A stretch of DNA of 64,000 bases from Hyphomicrobium_A sp963776675 (GCA_963776675.1 CAVZNR010000061.1:53755-117754), one strand, 5' to 3'; positions 17,614-26,312 are shown, counted from the first letter of the stretch. A program made the numbers and translations. Notes: generated by a model not told the origin, from the sequence alone.

Positions 17614-18939
17614 TCAGCTCGATGGCGCGTCGAGGCGGCGCGTCAGGTTCTCGAACTCCTGGCGCAGCTCCTCGTTCTTGAAGATCTGGTCGAAGGTCGG
17701 CGCCTCGAGCTTCTGGATCGCCTCGAAGGAGGCGGCGCTGTCGCGCATCAGGCTCTTGAGCTGGAAGCTCGCCTCCACCGTCTCATACGTGTTGTCGGCG
17801 ATGCGCAGATCATGCGTCGCCCGCGTGCGCGCGCGCGCAATCTGCTCGCGCTGCTGCTGCAGATAGCGGCGGTAGCCCTTGGCCGCCTCGGCAGCCACCT
17901 TCTGCGCCTCGCGGTTGGCTTGCAGCGCGCGCAGCTGATCGGGCCGGTTCTCCGCTCGCAGCAGCGTGTTGGTCTTGGACTGCGCCGCGGAGATGTCTTT
18001 GATGATCGCATCGAGCTTGGGCATGTAGTTCTGATCGATCTTGGCGATGGCGGAATCCTGCGCGTGCACCAGCATGGCAAACAGCGCTGCGTGCATGGCG
18101 AAGTACTTGCGCGCCGCCTCCATGTTGTCGCCGGCGGCCGTTAACAGCTTGCCGAGCTGGGTATCGATCACCTTCGCCGCGTCGAACACGGCGACGAGGC
18201 GCACGAGGTCGCCCGACAGCACGCTGTCGAGCAACAGGTCGACCTGCTCGGGCGACAGCTCGACGCCCGACTTCGCCAGCGCGTCGGCAATCTCCACCTT
18301 GGTCTTGGCGATCTCGTCCTGGTTCTTGGCGATGCGCTTCTCGGCGTCCGTGATGTCGCCGCCGAGGCTGTCGACAGTGTCGGTCAGCATGCCGGGCAGC
18401 ATGCCGTCCTTGGGCGCCGTAAGCTGTTTCTCCTTCAGCGCCGAGATCTTGGTCTCGATATCGCGGATGTTGTGGCGCAGCCCCTCGACCTTCTTCTGCA
18501 TCTCGACGATGGGCACGTCGGTGACGATGCCGAGGGCGGAGTCGAGCAGTCCGCGGATGCGCTGCTCGCGATCCTCGCGCGTCTCCGTCCACAAGGGCGT
18601 GAGGATGAACTCGTCGCGGCCGGGCAGCTTCTGTGCCTGTCCCCGCTGCTCGGCGGCGTCCTGCAGCACGGCATCGATGGCGCGCATCAGCGCGCGCGCC
18701 TGCTCGTAGGCCTGCTCGCCTTCGCGCGGATCCTTCGGCTCCGGGATTGCGGGTGCCGCCGCGCCGGGCGCGGGCGGACCCAGCGGCTGGGCGGGATTGG
18801 TCTCTGCAACCTTGAGGGATTTCGAGATGAGATCGGCGATGCGGTCGGCCGTCTGGGCCGCAGCGGGGGCAGCATGCGCGTCCGCGATCACCGCAGCAGC
18901 GATGAGGACGGCGAAAAGCCTGTGAGCCTCGGCAGCCAT
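17614..18939 (-). CDS. secreted coiled-coil protein of unknown function
   Basis: This 441-residue protein has a signal peptide (LFAVLIAAAVIADAHAAPAAAQ) and an otherwise mostly helical, charged sequence rich in K/E/Q/A, such as MQKKVEGLRHNIRDIETKIS and GDITDAEKRIAKNQDEIAKT. This suggests long coiled coils in the periplasm. No catalytic motif is visible. I start at 18939 (second Met) because the signal peptide then begins normally. It is the last gene of a likely three-gene minus-strand unit (isoprenylcysteine methyltransferase-like, DUF4287, this gene). Confidence 0.85.
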   Translation of the reverse strand: MAAEAHRLFAVLIAAAVIADAHAAPAAAQTADRIADLISKSLKVAETNPAQPLGPPAPGAAAPAIPEPKDPREGEQAYEQARALMRAIDAVLQDAAEQRGQAQKLPGRDEFILTPLWTETREDREQRIRGLLDSALGIVTDVPIVEMQKKVEGLRHNIRDIETKISALKEKQLTAPKDGMLPGMLTDTVDSLGGDITDAEKRIAKNQDEIAKTKVEIADALAKSGVELSPEQVDLLLDSVLSGDLVRLVAVFDAAKVIDTQLGKLLTAAGDNMEAARKYFAMHAALFAMLVHAQDSAIAKIDQNYMPKLDAIIKDISAAQSKTNTLLRAENRPDQLRALQANREAQKVAAEAAKGYRRYLQQQREQIARARTRATHDLRIADNTYETVEASFQLKSLMRDSAASFEAIQKLEAPTFDQIFKNEELRQEFENLTRRLDAPSS

Positions 18940-19011
18940 GACACGTCTCTCCCGCTTCGCCGCCACGACGCCGCAGAATTCGGGCTATTCGATGGTGGAA
19001 AGCCCGGCGGC

Positions 19012-19755
19012 TCAGCCGTTGACGCGCGTGGCTGCGAGCCGAACGAGGTCCAGCAAACGCTGGTCGATCTGGCGCGCATCCGTCAGCACGATCATGTGGG
19101 AAAGCGCGTCCCCCTTGCCAAGCCCGCCGCCCGGCGCGCCTTTCTTGAGAAGGTCGTCGGTGGGGTGCTCGCCCAGGGCTAGATGCAGGCGCAGCTCCTT
19201 GGCGCCGATGCCGAGCGCGGCGAACGTCTCTGGATCGGCGATGGCGAGGAACGTCTCGCGCGCATCGAGGCGCGCGGCGGGGCGCACGGACCTGACGCGC
19301 GTGATCACGGCTTGCGCCAGCGGGCGATAGGCCTTGGCCTTGGCGAGCAGCTCGGTGAGCGCCGCGTCGGTGTCGGCAGCGGCGGCGGGAGCAGGCGGCG
19401 GCGCGGGGGCAACGCGCGCTGGCGCCGCGCCGACGTCGTTGGCGGGCCGCGGCATGTCCGGCGCGGTTGAGTTTGCTTCACTCGGGACGCTCGCGTCACG
19501 CCGTGGCCGGCGCACGCGCGGGCTCGTCTTGGCGGCGTCGGCATAAATGGGATGGCCGCCGTTGTGGTGGATGCGCTCCAGCCACGACGCCTTTGAGAAC
19601 ATGAAGCCCTGCTGGCGCAGCCAGTCGATGATGTCGTTGCGGTGCGGCAGCTCCTGGCCGGCGATCGCGGCCATCCATTCGGAAAGATTGCGGCCCGTGG
19701 CCTCCTTCAGGCCATCGATGAATGCACGCTCCTTCTCGCCGAAATCGATCGCCAT
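19012..19755 (-). CDS. DUF4287 / DUF5655-type protein
   Basis: This 247-residue cytoplasmic protein begins with a DUF4287-like helical domain (EATGRNLSEWMAAI, RNDIIDWLRQQGF). A Pro/Ala-rich linker (about 80-125) joins it to a C-terminal DUF5655-like domain (RETFLAIADPETFAALG, ending SHMIVLTDARQIDQRLLDL). The biochemical function of these families is not established. It starts 10 bases after the preceding gene stops and lies 72 bases before the next, consistent with an operon. Confidence 0.82.
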   Translation of the reverse strand: MAIDFGEKERAFIDGLKEATGRNLSEWMAAIAGQELPHRNDIIDWLRQQGFMFSKASWLERIHHNGGHPIYADAAKTSPRVRRPRRDASVPSEANSTAPDMPRPANDVGAAPARVAPAPPPAPAAAADTDAALTELLAKAKAYRPLAQAVITRVRSVRPAARLDARETFLAIADPETFAALGIGAKELRLHLALGEHPTDDLLKKGAPGGGLGKGDALSHMIVLTDARQIDQRLLDLVRLAATRVNG

Positions 19756-19765
19756 CGCGCTCCCC

Positions 19766-20251
19766 CTACAGCCACCGGCGCGAGGCCGCTTTGTAGTCGA
19801 GGTAGGCCTCGCCGAAGCGTCGTTCCAGGTGGCGCTCCTCGGGCATGATGGCGAGCAGCGTCACCAGCGCCGCGAACACGACGGCGCCGACCACGAACCA
19901 GACATTCTTCGTCAGCTCGGCCAGGCCGAGAAGAATGAGACAGTCGGCGAGATAGATGGGATTGCGGAAACGGCGATACGGGCCGCTGGTGACGAGCGTG
20001 GTGGCGCCCACGTCGGGAAGCACGGTGGTGCCGTGGCGGCGCAGGGTGAGAACGGAGACGACGAGCAGCGCGATGCCGACCACGCCGAGCCCCAGGCCAA
20101 CGGCGCGCGCAGGCCAGTCGTCGAGCCCGGGCCACGGCAGCGGTCGCAAGCGGCCGAGCGCCACCGCGCCGGCAATGACGCCGATCAGGAGCAGCGGCGG
20201 CCAAGGAATGCGGCCGGGCCGCTCTTCGATGTCGGGTCCGCTAGGGGCCAT
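19766..20251 (-). CDS. isoprenylcysteine carboxyl methyltransferase-like membrane protein
   Basis: This 161-residue protein has about four membrane helices and the ICMT/PEMT-type C-terminal signature: GPYRRFRNPIYLADCLILLG followed by EERHLERRFGEAYLDYK. In this superfamily the R-NP-Y and EE-L-R-G-Y elements bind SAM and the lipid substrate. Bacterial members methylate small lipophilic molecules and mostly have unknown substrates. The ATG at 20251 lies inside the first unit of a short tandem repeat. Confidence 0.88.
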   Translation of the reverse strand: MAPSGPDIEERPGRIPWPPLLLIGVIAGAVALGRLRPLPWPGLDDWPARAVGLGLGVVGIALLVVSVLTLRRHGTTVLPDVGATTLVTSGPYRRFRNPIYLADCLILLGLAELTKNVWFVVGAVVFAALVTLLAIMPEERHLERRFGEAYLDYKAASRRWL

Positions 20252-20305
20252 CGACTTGTTCCCATCGACATGTTCCCATCGCTCCGTTTCCCATCAACTC
20301 GTTTC
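20248..20305. repeat. four short tandem repeats (14-15 bp) overlapping a start codon
   Basis: Four adjacent units begin CCATCGACTTGTTC, CCATCGACATGTTC, CCATCGCTCCGTTTC and CCATCAACTCGTTTC. On the minus strand each reads GATGGGAAC-like, so each carries an ATG preceded by purine-rich sequence. The real start of the methyltransferase-like gene (20251) is in the unit closest to the gene. Confidence 0.7.
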
Positions 20306-20367
20306 GATGTGAACGGTCCTGGAGCTTTACACCACTTTGCTGCGATTGGTTGCGGCGAGATGCGGCC

Positions 20368-20844
20368 TTACTGGGACTTCGCGGGCACGGTCGGCTGGGG
20401 TGTGTCCGCGAGATCGGTCTTGGCCAGCTCGGCGGCGAGGTCGAACGTCTTGCAGTTCTTGCGTGCGAGCTGGCCGTTGTAGGCCTGCAGCATGGCGAGG
20501 TCGCGCTGGTGCTGTCCGGCCGGATCGATGCCGACGGTGGTGCCGCCGAAGATGGGCGTCGCCACGCTCTGCATGCCGCGCGCCGCAGCCGATCCATTAT
20601 TGTCGGGATCGTATTGGCGCACCTGCAGGATGCGCACTTGCATCACACCTGCAAGCTTCTTGCAGTTGTAGCCCAGCTCCTGCGGCGTGAGCTGGTAGTC
20701 GACGCCCGAGGGGGCGCTTTGCGGCGTCGAGCCCGGCGTCGAATCGGTAATGAGCGACGGGGGCGTCCAGCTGGGGGTCGATGCGCAGCCGGCGACAGAC
20801 GCCCCTGCGATCAACACTGCCGAAACCGTCCTGATACAGACCAT
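20368..20844 (-). CDS. putative lipoprotein of unknown function
   Basis: This 158-residue protein starts with a type II signal peptide: MVCIRTVSAVLIAGASVAGC with the lipobox V-A-G-C, so lipidation is expected at Cys20. The mature part begins with a Ser/Thr/Pro linker, then a compact region with two more cysteines (GYNCKKLAGVMQ and RKNCKTFDL) that could pair. No family is recognised. The frame is open further upstream to 21033, but the lipobox fixes the start at 20844. Confidence 0.83.
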   Translation of the reverse strand: MVCIRTVSAVLIAGASVAGCASTPSWTPPSLITDSTPGSTPQSAPSGVDYQLTPQELGYNCKKLAGVMQVRILQVRQYDPDNNGSAAARGMQSVATPIFGGTTVGIDPAGQHQRDLAMLQAYNGQLARKNCKTFDLAAELAKTDLADTPQPTVPAKSQ

Positions 20845-21023
20845 CGCCCTTTCACCCGCTTGCCACAGGCGGCTATCGAGGCCCCAAACGGGGCGGATTG
20901 AAGGCGCTCGCGACGCTTGACCACTGGCAGCCTGAAGGGCACCAGTTGCGCGCGCCGATCCGGCAAGCTTGAATGCGGGCATCGGCGCCAGGGCGCCATC
21001 GACGAAACGGGAAACACAACGAC

Positions 21024-21470
21024 ATGCGGTCACTTAAGCTGCTGGGCTTCGCTTCACTCTTTGCCGCTTTCGGCTGGGCCGGAGGCGCGGCGGCACAAGA
21101 CGAGGCCCAAGCCGAGCCCAAAGGCTACGCGTGCGCGTTCTCGTCGGGAACCTCCACCAGCTATGAGAACGGGATCTTCAAGGTGAAGCCGCCGAAGGAG
21201 CTCAATTTCGAGATCTCCGACATCGATCTCGACGGCCAGACGGCGCATCTCGTGGCTGGCGGGCAGAAGAAGGCGGGCGCGCTCAAGATCGTGCGCGCGA
21301 TCAACGCCAACCATTTTCTCGAGGTGGTCAACGAGGGTTTCTTGAATCTCACGACCATCTACGACAAGGATCCCGCGACAGGCAGCCACCCGGCCGTGCA
21401 CTCGCGCCATCTGGGCGTGCTGGGTCAGCCGGTGTTTGCGCAATATGCCGGGTTCTGCACCGAGAAGTAG
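21024..21470 (+). CDS. small secreted protein, unknown function
   Basis: This 148-residue protein has a signal peptide (LGFASLFAAFGWAGGAAAQ) and a mature domain of about 125 residues that looks beta-rich (KELNFEISDIDLDGQTAHLV, ALKIVRAINANHFLEVVNE). Two cysteines, one near the start of the mature chain (YACAF) and one at the end (GFCTEK), could form a disulphide. It is divergent from the lipoprotein at 20844. No family is recognised. Confidence 0.83.
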   Translation: MRSLKLLGFASLFAAFGWAGGAAAQDEAQAEPKGYACAFSSGTSTSYENGIFKVKPPKELNFEISDIDLDGQTAHLVAGGQKKAGALKIVRAINANHFLEVVNEGFLNLTTIYDKDPATGSHPAVHSRHLGVLGQPVFAQYAGFCTEK

Positions 21471-21586
21471 GGCTTAGGCCCTTGCATCCGCCCGCGTAAC
21501 GCAACTCATCTGTGGATGAATTTCGATTGCGCTCGCCGCGCGCGCCCGCAATGATCGATCCTTGCGCCACGCCAAGGAGGGAGACG

Positions 21587-22024
21587 ATGACGGTTCACCT
21601 CGTCAAGCTGTGCGTCGGCGCGGCCTCGATCGAGGATCTCGCGGCTTGGCAGAGCAAGCGCCTCGCCGAGCAGCGCCGGGCCGGGGAGCGCCCGCGTCTG
21701 TTCCACGCCACGTTCCAGACGCCCAAGCGCGAGGCCGAGCTCCTCGATGGCGGCTCGCTCTACTGGGTGATCAAGGGTGTGATCCAGGTTCGCCAGAGGC
21801 TCGTCGGCTTCGAGGAGGGGACGAGGGACAACGGCGCACACTGCTGTCTCATTATACTGGACAAGCAATTGGTTGCGGTGCGGCCAGTGCCGCGGCGCGC
21901 GTTCCAGGGCTGGCGCTATTTGGATGCATCCGACGCTCCGGCCGATCTCGGCAGTGGAAGCAAGGACTTCGCCAGCCTGCCGCCAAAGTTGCGCCGCGAC
22001 CTCGCCGAGCTGGGGCTGCTGTGA
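21587..22024 (+). CDS. DUF1489-family protein
   Basis: This 145-residue protein has the alphaproteobacterial DUF1489 pattern: an opening VHLVKLCVGAASIEDLAAWQ, the segment FHATFQTPKREAELLDGGSL, and a C-terminal PRRAFQGWRYL followed by LPPKLRRDLAELGLL. The function is unknown. The start at 21587 follows an AAGGAGG ribosome site; the frame is open upstream to 21512 without one. The downstream aminotransferase starts 12 bases later. Confidence 0.9.
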   Translation: MTVHLVKLCVGAASIEDLAAWQSKRLAEQRRAGERPRLFHATFQTPKREAELLDGGSLYWVIKGVIQVRQRLVGFEEGTRDNGAHCCLIILDKQLVAVRPVPRRAFQGWRYLDASDAPADLGSGSKDFASLPPKLRRDLAELGLL

Positions 22025-22035
22025 GCCCGGCTCCG

Positions 22036-23229
22036 ATGTCAGATCTCTTCGGGCGTGATACGAGCCTGAGCGCTCAAGCCAACCCGGAGCCTCCTCCAAT
22101 CCCGATGCAACGACCGCGCCTTTCCGCCATCGTCGAAAGCTTGCCGGCCTTCGTGCCGTTCGTCGGACCGGAATCGCTGGAGCGCGCCCGCGGTCGGCCC
22201 TTCCGCGCGCGTCTGGGCGCCAACGAGAGCGTGTTCGGGCCATCGCCGGAGGCCGTGGCGGCGATGGAAGCGGCCGCCCGCGACAACTGGATGTACGCCG
22301 ATCCCGAGTGCTACGAGCTGCGCTCAGCAATCGCGCAATTCCACGGCGTCGGTGTCGACAACGTGGTGATCGGCGAGGGGATCGACGGTCTTTTGGGGCT
22401 GTCGGTGAGACTCGCGGTCGATCCGGGTGCGCCGGTCGTCACCTCCGATGGCACCTATCCCACCTTCAACTATCACGTGGCCGGCGGCGGCGGGCGGCTT
22501 GTGCGCGTGCCTTACCGCGACGACCGCCAGGACCTCGAGGCGCTGCTCGAGGCCACCGTGCGTTCGCAGGCGCGCATCCTTTATGTGTGCAATCCCGATA
22601 ATCCCATGGGCTCGTTCTGGGGCGCGGCGGATCTCGCGCATCTCATCGCGCGCCTGCCCAACGGCGTGCTGCTGTGTCTCGACGAGGCCTATTGCGACAG
22701 CGCGCCCGCCGCGGAGCTCCTGCCGGTCGACGTCGAGAACCCGCAAGTGCTGCGCATGCGCACGTTCTCCAAGGCTTATGGCCTTGCGGGCGCGCGCATC
22801 GGCTATTGCCTGGGAGAGGCGGCGCTCATCCGCGGCTTCGAGAAGATCCGCAACCACTACGGCATCAACCGCGTCGGCCAGATCGGCGCGATGGCGGCGC
22901 TGCGCGACCAAGCCTACCTGGCGGATGCGGTGGCGAAGATTGCGCGCGCGCGCGACAAGATCGCGGCGATCGCCGCCGGCAACGGGCTCACAGCCCTGCC
23001 GTCGGCGGCCAACTTCGTCGCCATCGATTGCGGGCGCGATGGCATCTACGCCAAGCACATTCTCGATGAGCTGTTCGCGCGCGACGTGTTCGTGCGCATG
23101 CCGTCGGCTCCCGTCCTCAATCGCTGCATCCGCGTGAGCTGCGGGAGGGACGAGGATCTCGCCGTGTTTGCCGCCGCGCTGGGGAGCGCCCTTGCAGCAG
23201 CAAGCCTGCGCGGCGGTTTAGCCGGGTAG
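22036..23229 (+). CDS. PLP-dependent aminotransferase (histidinol-phosphate aminotransferase-like, class I/II)
   Basis: This 397-residue fold-type I aminotransferase has a substrate N-terminal motif (ARLGANESVFGPSPEAV), a Gly-rich PLP phosphate region (IGEGIDGLLGL), CNPDNPMGSFW, an aspartate strand LLCLDEAYCD, and the Schiff-base lysine in RTFSKAYGLAGARIGY near residue 245. A C-terminal arginine motif (RCIRVSCGRDEDL) is present. The family covers HisC and related enzymes; the lack of his genes nearby leaves the substrate open. An ATG at 22105 (MQRPRLSAI) would give 374 residues and may be the true start. Confidence 0.92.
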   Translation: MSDLFGRDTSLSAQANPEPPPIPMQRPRLSAIVESLPAFVPFVGPESLERARGRPFRARLGANESVFGPSPEAVAAMEAAARDNWMYADPECYELRSAIAQFHGVGVDNVVIGEGIDGLLGLSVRLAVDPGAPVVTSDGTYPTFNYHVAGGGGRLVRVPYRDDRQDLEALLEATVRSQARILYVCNPDNPMGSFWGAADLAHLIARLPNGVLLCLDEAYCDSAPAAELLPVDVENPQVLRMRTFSKAYGLAGARIGYCLGEAALIRGFEKIRNHYGINRVGQIGAMAALRDQAYLADAVAKIARARDKIAAIAAGNGLTALPSAANFVAIDCGRDGIYAKHILDELFARDVFVRMPSAPVLNRCIRVSCGRDEDLAVFAAALGSALAAASLRGGLAG

Positions 23230-23337
23230 ACGCCGGAAATGGGTAGAACCCGGACGCCCAAATTTTCGTCTCGTTAAGTCAGCGCCCGCAAAGATGCCGG
23301 CCCAGCCCACCCCCCTGAACTGCGAGGCCCGCATCTC

Positions 23338-23604
23338 ATGTCCAACGCGCTTCTCGACTATTCGTCCTGGTCGTTCCAGCTCATCGTCGTGCTGGCGGTG
23401 CTCTATCTGGTGGTCGGCCTCATTCAGCCGTCTTGGGTGATGGCCAAAAAGCGCAGCACCATCGCTATCCTCGGCGTCGTCGTGCTGCTGCTGGCCTCGA
23501 CCGCCTTCTACATTGCGGTGCGGCCCTTCGATTCCATGCCCGACGGCCCGAGCGCGCTCAATGAGCCGGCCCCTGCGACCACACAACCCCAGTCCCAGCC
23601 CTGA
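23338..23604 (+). CDS. small membrane protein, two helices
   Basis: This 88-residue protein has two predicted membrane helices (FQLIVVLAVLYLVVGLIQPSW and TIAILGVVVLLLASTAFYIAV) with a basic loop KKRS between them and a Pro/Thr/Gln-rich tail. The helix-loop pattern fits an inner-membrane hairpin. No family is recognised. Confidence 0.75.
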   Translation: MSNALLDYSSWSFQLIVVLAVLYLVVGLIQPSWVMAKKRSTIAILGVVVLLLASTAFYIAVRPFDSMPDGPSALNEPAPATTQPQSQP

Positions 23605-23652
23605 TGCAGGGTGCTATAGTCGCTCATCAAAAAACTGGGAGGGGACTGAGCC

Positions 23653-23832
23653 ATGAGCGGTTTCTTGGGAATTGTCGTCGGCATCATCATCGTTACGGTC
23701 GGTCTGGGAGGGCTTGGCGTGGCGCTTGCGCAAATGATGACGCACGCCGATCCAAACGGCACGCTGATCTCCCTGGGCGGCCTAGGAGTGTTCGCTGCAT
23801 CCGTCGTCGTGCTGCTGGTGGCGGCGCGCTGA
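23653..23832 (+). CDS. very small membrane protein (59 aa)
   Basis: This 59-codon gene begins MSGFLGIVVGIIIVTVG and consists of two hydrophobic segments split by the polar stretch MMTHADPNG. A strong ribosome site (GGGAGGGGA) lies 8-16 bases before the ATG. High GC at third positions supports coding. It is 48 bases after another small membrane protein, so the two may be co-transcribed. The function is unknown. Confidence 0.65.
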   Translation: MSGFLGIVVGIIIVTVGLGGLGVALAQMMTHADPNGTLISLGGLGVFAASVVVLLVAAR

Positions 23833-23838
23833 CGCCGC

Positions 23839-24639
23839 TTACGGCCAACGCCGCAATGCGTCGTGCGCGAACGTCCACTCGGGTGTGACGAGATCGCCTT
23901 CGAACGTCGCCGGATACCACGGTGATCCGCCGGCGTCGGCGGGGTTCTTCAGGATGTGCATCTCCTGCGCCGGCATGTAGCTCTGCAGCAGCAGGAAGCG
24001 CCTTTCGCCGGTTGTCGGGTTCTCCGCCATGTCGGCGACGAGCACGGCATGTCCGGTGCCGTTGAAGCCGCCCTTGATGAACACGTCGCCGGTCTCGATG
24101 TCGGCCACGTCGACCCGCTTCAGCTCGCGCTCCAGCGAGTAGGTGCCGGCGTAGGCGAACACCAGGTCCATATACTTGCGCAACGCGGCGTGGTCGTTTC
24201 TGCCGCGCGCCGCGAAGGCGTGCCGTCTGCCGTCATAGGTGAAGCCGATGTCGCGCGTGCGCCCGGCCGCGAACAGCCATTCGGCGCGCAGGCGCATGAG
24301 CGCGTCGGCGCACTGCTGCAGGTCCCTGCTGCCGACGTCGATGTCGACGACGGCCACGTGCACGTCCTGGCGCCACTTCCGTCCGCCATTGTAGAGCAGC
24401 ACCGGAGCGCCGGCAGGCTTCATCGGCAGCCCGCGCAGCCAGGCGGCCCAGCTGTCGGGCGGCGCGGGCACGCGCGCAAAGCCGGGCGGTGGCGCGATGC
24501 GCGTCTCCAAGGTGGCGGCTGGGGCCGCATCGTTGGCGGTGCGCCACGCGTAGCTCGGGGCTGCGACGGCCGCATCGGCGCCGGCGCCCAGGAGGAGGGC
24601 CGCTGCAAAAAGTTTGGAGAAAAAGCGCGCTTTGATCAT
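23839..24639 (-). CDS. DUF4846-like secreted protein
   Basis: This 266-residue protein has a signal peptide (FFSKLFAAALLLGAGADAAVA). The mature domain matches the DUF4846 pattern: an Arg/Pro-rich start (APPPGFARVPAPPDSWAAWLRGLP), VLLYNGG, a central CADALMRLRAEWLF, and the conserved DIETGDVFIKGGFNGTGHAVLV with YMPAQEMHILKNP near the end. The layout recalls cysteine/histidine-type hydrolase folds, but the activity is not established. I start at 24639; the frame continues upstream through repeat DNA to a TTG at 24768. Confidence 0.85.
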   Translation of the reverse strand: MIKARFFSKLFAAALLLGAGADAAVAAPSYAWRTANDAAPAATLETRIAPPPGFARVPAPPDSWAAWLRGLPMKPAGAPVLLYNGGRKWRQDVHVAVVDIDVGSRDLQQCADALMRLRAEWLFAAGRTRDIGFTYDGRRHAFAARGRNDHAALRKYMDLVFAYAGTYSLERELKRVDVADIETGDVFIKGGFNGTGHAVLVADMAENPTTGERRFLLLQSYMPAQEMHILKNPADAGGSPWYPATFEGDLVTPEWTFAHDALRRWP

Positions 24640-24685
24640 GCCTGCGAGGCTGGCGCGCTGGTGTGTCAGGCGCGTGGCACGCGCT

Positions 24686-24761
24686 CTAGTGTGATGATCG
24701 AGAAATTCGCCAGTGGTGGCGGAGAGGTCCCGAGCGAATCTCTCAATCTGAATCACACTAG
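24686..24761. repeat. palindromic intergenic element A (CTAGTGTGAT ends)
   Basis: A 76-bp element starts CTAGTGTGAT and ends with its reverse complement ATCACACTAG. Just inside lie GAGAAATTCGC and GCGAATCTCTC, so the inner arms also pair imperfectly. It resembles element B 12 bp away, with the same CTAGTGT ends and an inner ATTCGC/TTCGC match. Confidence 0.7.
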
Positions 24762-24773
24762 AAACCAATAATT

Positions 24774-24851
24774 CTAGTGTCCCTTATGATTCCGAAGTTC
24801 GCTCCCGAGACCAGCATCGAGCAAAGGCGAACTTCGGAATCGGGACACTAG
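24774..24851. repeat. palindromic intergenic element B (CTAGTGTCCC ends), long hairpin
   Basis: A 78-bp element has arms of 25 paired bases: CTAGTGTCCC, a 4-base bulge TTAT, then GATTCCGAAGTTCGC on the left, and the exact complement on the right. The right arm contains the stop codon of the gene that ends at 24848. It could work as a transcription terminator or RNA stabiliser. Its likeness to element A points to a dispersed repeat family. Confidence 0.75.
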
Positions 24852-25711
24852 CGCACGTAGGAGAAGGCCGAGTTTTGCCAGGGATTGTCGAACATCTGCT
24901 TGGCCCAGCGGGGCGCGCGCTGTTTTTTCTTGGAGGCCGAGTTGCTCCGCGACCGTCCCCGGTGCATGCGTGCTCTGGTTGCGCGTCGATGCGTCAGCGC
25001 GCGTTCCGGCTGCGCCTCCGCCCCGCCCATGGCCTCATCCTTGGGGTCGGGTAGAGGCGGCGCTACGGTCGGATCGTCCTGCGTGTCCAGTGTCGGCAGA
25101 ACGTCAACAAGCGCGTCGTCAGGCGGGGTGATGGCGGCGAGCCGCACGAGCTTGGGTGGGGCATCGGCAAGTGTCTCGCTGACGCGCGGAAGGGCGCCCA
25201 GTGGCACGGGATCGGTGCGTAGCTCGCTGACGGTTGCGCCGCTCATCGGGGGCAGCGCAGACGTCGTGATCGGCGAGGTGCCGCCGGCGGCGGGATCACT
25301 GACGGCAGCGAGCTCGAGCTGCGCTGCGTTATCCAGCTCCTCGATGACGGTCGGCTGATCGCCCATGGCCATCCCCAAGCGGGCCTGCGAGGAGATCGCC
25401 GCCCAGCCGTAGGCGAGGTGCTCAAGCGTGTCGGAATCATTCGACAGAGCCGCATGCGGCTCGCTTTCGGGGCGCGCGAGGATCGCAAGGGCAACGACCC
25501 CAACCAGCAGCAGCGGCAGAGGCCGGGCGAAAATACGCACGGTGCGCCGCAGCGCCAGGCCGCGCTTGGCCCCTCTCGCAGGCACGAAGCGGAATCCCCC
25601 GATGGCGGGGTCCGAGTTGCGGCGCACTTGGGTGGCCGCAAAGCTGTCCAGGCGCGCGAGGGCGCCAAAGGAGGCCACTGCGGGAAGAACCCTGAACTCG
25701 ACGACGCTCAT
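24848..25711 (-). CDS. single-span membrane protein with long disordered tail, unknown function
   Basis: This 287-residue protein has a short cytoplasmic part of about 65 residues, one membrane helix (LPLLLVGVVALAILA), then about 200 residues rich in Ala/Pro/Asp/Ser. It ends in a very basic segment (HRRATRARMHRGRSR, KKKQRAPRWAKQ). The pattern suits an inner-membrane anchor with a periplasmic tail. The stop codon lies within the right arm of palindrome B. The start at 25711 (MSVVEFRVL) is chosen over 25810 because the upstream part lacks a ribosome site. No family is recognised. Confidence 0.75.
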   Translation of the reverse strand: MSVVEFRVLPAVASFGALARLDSFAATQVRRNSDPAIGGFRFVPARGAKRGLALRRTVRIFARPLPLLLVGVVALAILARPESEPHAALSNDSDTLEHLAYGWAAISSQARLGMAMGDQPTVIEELDNAAQLELAAVSDPAAGGTSPITTSALPPMSGATVSELRTDPVPLGALPRVSETLADAPPKLVRLAAITPPDDALVDVLPTLDTQDDPTVAPPLPDPKDEAMGGAEAQPERALTHRRATRARMHRGRSRSNSASKKKQRAPRWAKQMFDNPWQNSAFSYVR

Positions 25712-25945
25712 GGCGTGCCTCCGAAAACTCACAAGCCCCTTGAGGCCCAGAGCGCACCGCTTTGAAACAAGAGCTAATTTTGCCCTAGGCATGAACGGTC
25801 GCACGCGCATGGTGAATTTTCCGCAAACGCTACGAGTACCTTTCCAATCGTACCACGCCGGCAGACATGGTTAACGGATTATTGAAGGCCGGCGCCTAGG
25901 CTCAGGCCCGTTCCTGATGGAGGCAGGCATCTTTCGAGGTGGGCT

Positions 25946-26245
25946 ATGCGGGCAGTTCTGGGCTTTTTCTCATCGCTGGCGTTGGGCTTGATGATCGCTG
26001 CGATCCTGGTGGTCGGGGCGACGAACGTCATGAACACCCAGACGCACGTTCCCATGTCCGGCACGCTGCTCGACTACGTCTCGGTGGTGACCGGCCTCGG
26101 CCTGGGTCTCGTGATCGCGGTGTTGAGCCAGATCTCGTGGGGCGAGCTGCCGCGCCGGGCCGCCCGGTTCGTGATGCGTCACGCCTATCGCCTGCGCCTC
26201 ATTGCCTGGGCAGCGCTGTTCACGGCGGTGCTGATCTACTTCTGA
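25946..26245 (+). CDS. small membrane protein, three helices
   Basis: This 99-residue protein has three predicted helices (FSSLALGLMIAAILVVGATNVM, LLDYVSVVTGLGLGLVIAVLS, LRLIAWAALFTAVLIYF) and short basic loops. The function is unknown. It converges on glnA and shares a strong hairpin terminator with it. Confidence 0.78.
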   Translation: MRAVLGFFSSLALGLMIAAILVVGATNVMNTQTHVPMSGTLLDYVSVVTGLGLGLVIAVLSQISWGELPRRAARFVMRHAYRLRLIAWAALFTAVLIYF

Positions 26246-26265
26246 AGCTGAGCCCCGAAAGCAAA

Positions 26266-26289
26266 CGGCCCGGGATCGCTCCCGGGCCG
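26266..26289. terminator. bidirectional hairpin terminator between a small membrane gene and glnA
   Basis: A perfect 10-bp stem (CGGCCCGGGA / TCCCGGGCCG) with loop TCGC is flanked by GAAAGCAAA on the left and GCTTTCGTTTC on the right. It can therefore end transcripts from both converging genes. Confidence 0.85.
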
Positions 26290-26312
26290 CTTTCGTTTCG
26301 CTTCGGACGTTC

